This document shows, piece by piece, positions 36,220 to 37,832 of a stretch of 37,832 nucleotides of DNA. Where the stretch lies: the NCBI GenBank assembly GCA_902500755.1, contig CABVRV010000007.1, positions 1 to 37,832 of the forward strand. The letters are read 5' to 3'. Under the pieces are notes generated by a model. It saw only the letters and a program-made list of their open reading frames with translations. It was not told where the DNA came from and searched no databases. The position numbers and the translations under genes were made by a program. Within the stretch, counting starts at the first letter, position 1, and each line of letters starts with the position of its first letter. Source of the DNA: an uncultured Nitrospira sp. (lineage in GTDB: Bacteria; Nitrospirota; Nitrospiria; Nitrospirales; Nitrospiraceae).

Positions 36220-37079
36220 GCCGAACGTGGCGCCGGTGGGTCGGTGGGGCTTGGGGATTCCTCCGATCCGTTGTGGAGAAGTTCATAGTTGACAACGGGT
36301 TCTTTTTCACGAGTGCACTGGCCTTCAACCTCCTCCTCTATTTCATCCCACTTTCTCTCTTGGTGGTTTCCTTGCTCGGGTATACGGTGTTGGACTCCGA
36401 GCGCGCCATGAACGAGGTTCAATCGTTCTTGCGGGCATTTCTTCCGCAGTCCCAGCAAGCGGAAAACGTGACGGCGATCGTCGCCGATCGTGGTCTTTTG
36501 GGTTTTGCCGGGATCGTTTCATTTGTCGTGTTCAGTAGTTTTCTCTTCGGGTCCGTCCGGCTCGTGCTCAATCAGGTGTTTCGTGCGCAGCAGTCTCGCA
36601 CGTTCATCAGAGGGGTTGGGATCGACCTGCTCATGACGTTGCTCGTGACGGTGCTGATGCTTGTGGTGGTAGCCAACACGTCGTTCTTGACGATCGCTTG
36701 GACGCTCACGAAACGATACCCGTCATCGGCGGTGTTGTTCGAGCCGGCCTTGATGGTTCTGGATAGAGCTCTGGGGTTTGTCGCGACGATTGCGCTGTTC
36801 TACGTGCTGTATCGTGTGTCCCCGGCGGTGACGCTTCCGTGGACGGCACTGGCCATCGGTGCTTTGGCTGCGACACTGCTCTTCCAGCTGGCGCGCTGGG
36901 GATTTGCCTGGTACGTATCCATGGCCCAAGAGTCCCTCGTGTTGTATGGGACGTTGGGCGGCCTGATGTTTTTCTTTATGTGGCTCTATTACGTCTCGCT
37001 TGTTTTCATTCTGGGAGCCGAAGTCGCCTGGTTTTTGGCCATGAGAACCGATGCGGATGGTAAAGACTCGCCTGCATGA
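36216..37079 (+). CDS. YihY/BrkB-family inner-membrane protein
   Basis: The 287-residue protein has six membrane segments and the family features: FIVDNGFFFTSALAFNLLLY near residues 24-43 (the family's ALAYYTLLSLFP region), LGFAGIVSFVVFSSFLFGSV near 94-113, and TLPWTALAIGALAATLLFQL near 207-226. The C-terminal stretch YGTLGGLMFFFMWLYYVS and then ILGAEVAW is diagnostic. The function is unsettled; it was once labelled ribonuclease BN, and transport of a small molecule or lipid is suspected for related proteins. Its ATG overlaps the stop of the AI-2E-type gene. Its last 74 nt overlap the convergent lapA-like gene. Confidence 0.9.
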   Translation: MSRTWRRWVGGAWGFLRSVVEKFIVDNGFFFTSALAFNLLLYFIPLSLLVVSLLGYTVLDSERAMNEVQSFLRAFLPQSQQAENVTAIVADRGLLGFAGIVSFVVFSSFLFGSVRLVLNQVFRAQQSRTFIRGVGIDLLMTLLVTVLMLVVVANTSFLTIAWTLTKRYPSSAVLFEPALMVLDRALGFVATIALFYVLYRVSPAVTLPWTALAIGALAATLLFQLARWGFAWYVSMAQESLVLYGTLGGLMFFFMWLYYVSLVFILGAEVAWFLAMRTDADGKDSPA

Positions 37080-37239
37080 TCGTCGGCGGTGCCGCAATGG
37101 CAGTCAAGGCGAGTATCACCAGGACCAACGAGGTTTGGTACTGCCAGAAGAGGAACTGGACCGTCACGGGAAACGTATTTTGCAGGGCGAAGACGGCGAT
37201 GAGAATCGCCAGAATGAGTGCCACGAATAGAGAAGTCAT
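37006..37239 (-). CDS. LapA-like (DUF1049) membrane protein, C-terminus replaced
   Basis: The 77-residue protein opens with the LapA signature: a first membrane helix FVALILAILIAVFALQN, then TFPVTVQFLFWQYQTSLVLV leading into the second helix. In the family this helix goes on with a glycine-rich GALLG stretch and a cytoplasmic coiled coil. Here it becomes APPTIMQASLYHPHRFSW, which is simply the antisense of the end of yihY. So the gene seems cut short and fused to read-through from the overlapping neighbour. GAGGATAGGG before the ATG supports the start. LapA works with LapB to control LPS synthesis in enterobacteria; function of this shortened form is uncertain. Confidence 0.65.
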   Translation of the reverse strand: MTSLFVALILAILIAVFALQNTFPVTVQFLFWQYQTSLVLVILALTAIAAPPTIMQASLYHPHRFSWPKTRRLRLPE

Positions 37240-37249
37240 TGTGCCCTAT

Positions 37250-37449
37250 CCTCGTGAATTGGGTTAAGCGGATCGCTATGACGTGTTCCACTGATGGTGT
37301 ATAGACCTTGGCATAGTCGCCGACCCTGAACTCGTCCAAGACTCCAGAGTCCCTCTTCCTTTGCTGGCGGATTTCCTTCCTTCGTGTGCCACAAGCACGT
37401 AGTGCGGGCTTCTGATTTCCTCGATGGTCCATTTGGTGACACGAGTTCG
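37250..37449 (-). pseudogene. Possible frameshifted remnant of a small exported beta protein
   Basis: On the minus strand one frame reads VTKWTIEEIRSPHYVLVAHE G (about 37440-37378). An overlapping frame continues KEIRQQRKRDSGVLDEFRVG DYAKVYT and then HVIAIRL. Joined by one shift near 37375, they resemble small exported proteins with a YVLKD-GKEIR pattern and a VGDYVKVYT-type ending. No start codon or signal peptide remains. This is pattern memory and should be treated as weak. Confidence 0.25.
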
Positions 37450-37621
37450 TTGTCATTTTCTCGTAGTAGGAGTCGGGCCAATATGGTTTGAGGAATCGGT
37501 GGACGGATGACCTTGGAATTGGCGATCCTTAGTAATGCAGGGCATTGAAATCTTAGGGTGTGGGCGTAGCAGTTGACGGGAGCGACTCAAGGAGATTTTG
37601 ACAGATATGCGTCGGAGTAGC

Positions 37622-37692
37622 TTGACATGAGTAGCGGTAAATGTTAAAAGTGACTATACAGTCATGTATGAATATATAGTCATGAATGACTT
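37622..37692 (+). promoter_or_regulatory. Sigma-70-type promoter with operator-like repeats at the right edge
   Basis: TTGACA (37622-37627), a 17-nt spacer and TAAAAG (37645-37650) form a good promoter. Just downstream lie TGACT ATAC AGTCA (37651-37664), TATAGTCA (37675-37682, inverted to the first TGACTATA) and GTCAT GA ATGAC (37679-37690). Such short dyads at a start site suggest repression by a dimeric regulator. Confidence 0.5.
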
Positions 37693-37695
37693 GAT

Positions 37696-37832
37696 ATGGC
37701 AATCGAGGTAAACCGGTGTTGTTGGCGGCGGTCGGAGCAAGCGGCGATCATCAGGAGATTTGGAACCAAAACGGGATTCGACGTTCTCTTTCAGCAGCAG
37801 TGGCCGCAATTGCTTGGTCCGGACACTCTGAG
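37696..37832 (+). CDS. Possible gene start running off the right edge
   Basis: Two frames downstream of the promoter are open to the window end. An ATG at 37696 has no ribosome site and gives MAIEVNRCCWRRSEQAAIIR followed by RFGTKTGFDVLF. A GTG at 37716 with GAGGT 6 nt upstream gives MLLAAVGASGDHQEIWNQNG. I cannot tell which, if either, is real. No family is recognised. Confidence 0.25.
   Translation, partial: MAIEVNRCCWRRSEQAAIIRRFGTKTGFDVLFQQQWPQLLGPDTL

Overview
The window looks like a chromosomal stretch of a GC-rich Gram-negative bacterium, most likely Nitrospira (phylum Nitrospirota). This rests on gene content, protein style and signals such as lipoprotein leaders, a CxxCH haem protein and LapA/YihY envelope proteins; no rRNA or marker gene is present to prove it. 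I saw no tRNA, rRNA, CRISPR array, insertion sequence or phage gene.

Region 1 (1-7.6 kb) is regulatory. It holds the N-terminal part of a mannose-1-phosphate guanylyltransferase-like gene, several small proteins with cysteine pairs, a five-PAS NarL-type sensor kinase (2634-5726), its likely LuxR-type response regulator (5828-6490) and a second receiver with no output domain (7099-7551). Scattered in the intergenic DNA here, and not seen elsewhere in the window, is an 18-bp dyad, ACTAGG-N6-CCTAGT (three strong and three weaker copies). It looks like the operator of a local regulon, perhaps of this two-component system.

Region 2 (7.6-15.3 kb) is envelope and cation related: a PepSY protein, a DUF3365-like haem protein, a CBS-containing site-2-type protease, a Na+/Ca2+ antiporter translationally coupled to a SERCA-like P-type ATPase, a 46-codon ORF coupled to that, and a cupredoxin-like lipoprotein.

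Region 3 (15.3-35.1 kb) is a sugar and compatible-solute island. A mannosyl/glucosyl-3-phosphoglycerate phosphatase is divergent from a tight operon: glucosyl-3-phosphoglycerate synthase, a second glycosyltransferase, a channel-like membrane protein, then a complete sugar ABC importer. After it come GlgX, TreZ, an MscS channel, an ATP-grasp ligase, GlgB and MalQ. My reading is that glycogen or maltodextrin turnover is linked to making, retaining and re-importing glucosylglycerate-type solutes and trehalose, with two mechanosensitive-type membrane proteins nearby. TreY, GlgA, GlgC and GlgP are not in the window.

Region 4 (35.1-37.8 kb) has a frameshifted AI-2E-family transporter, YihY, a shortened LapA running into the end of yihY, and a regulated-looking promoter at the right edge. 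Several stretches look like decayed genes (8777-8880, 29133-29419, 35129-36219, 37250-37449), so the region has lost genes recently.
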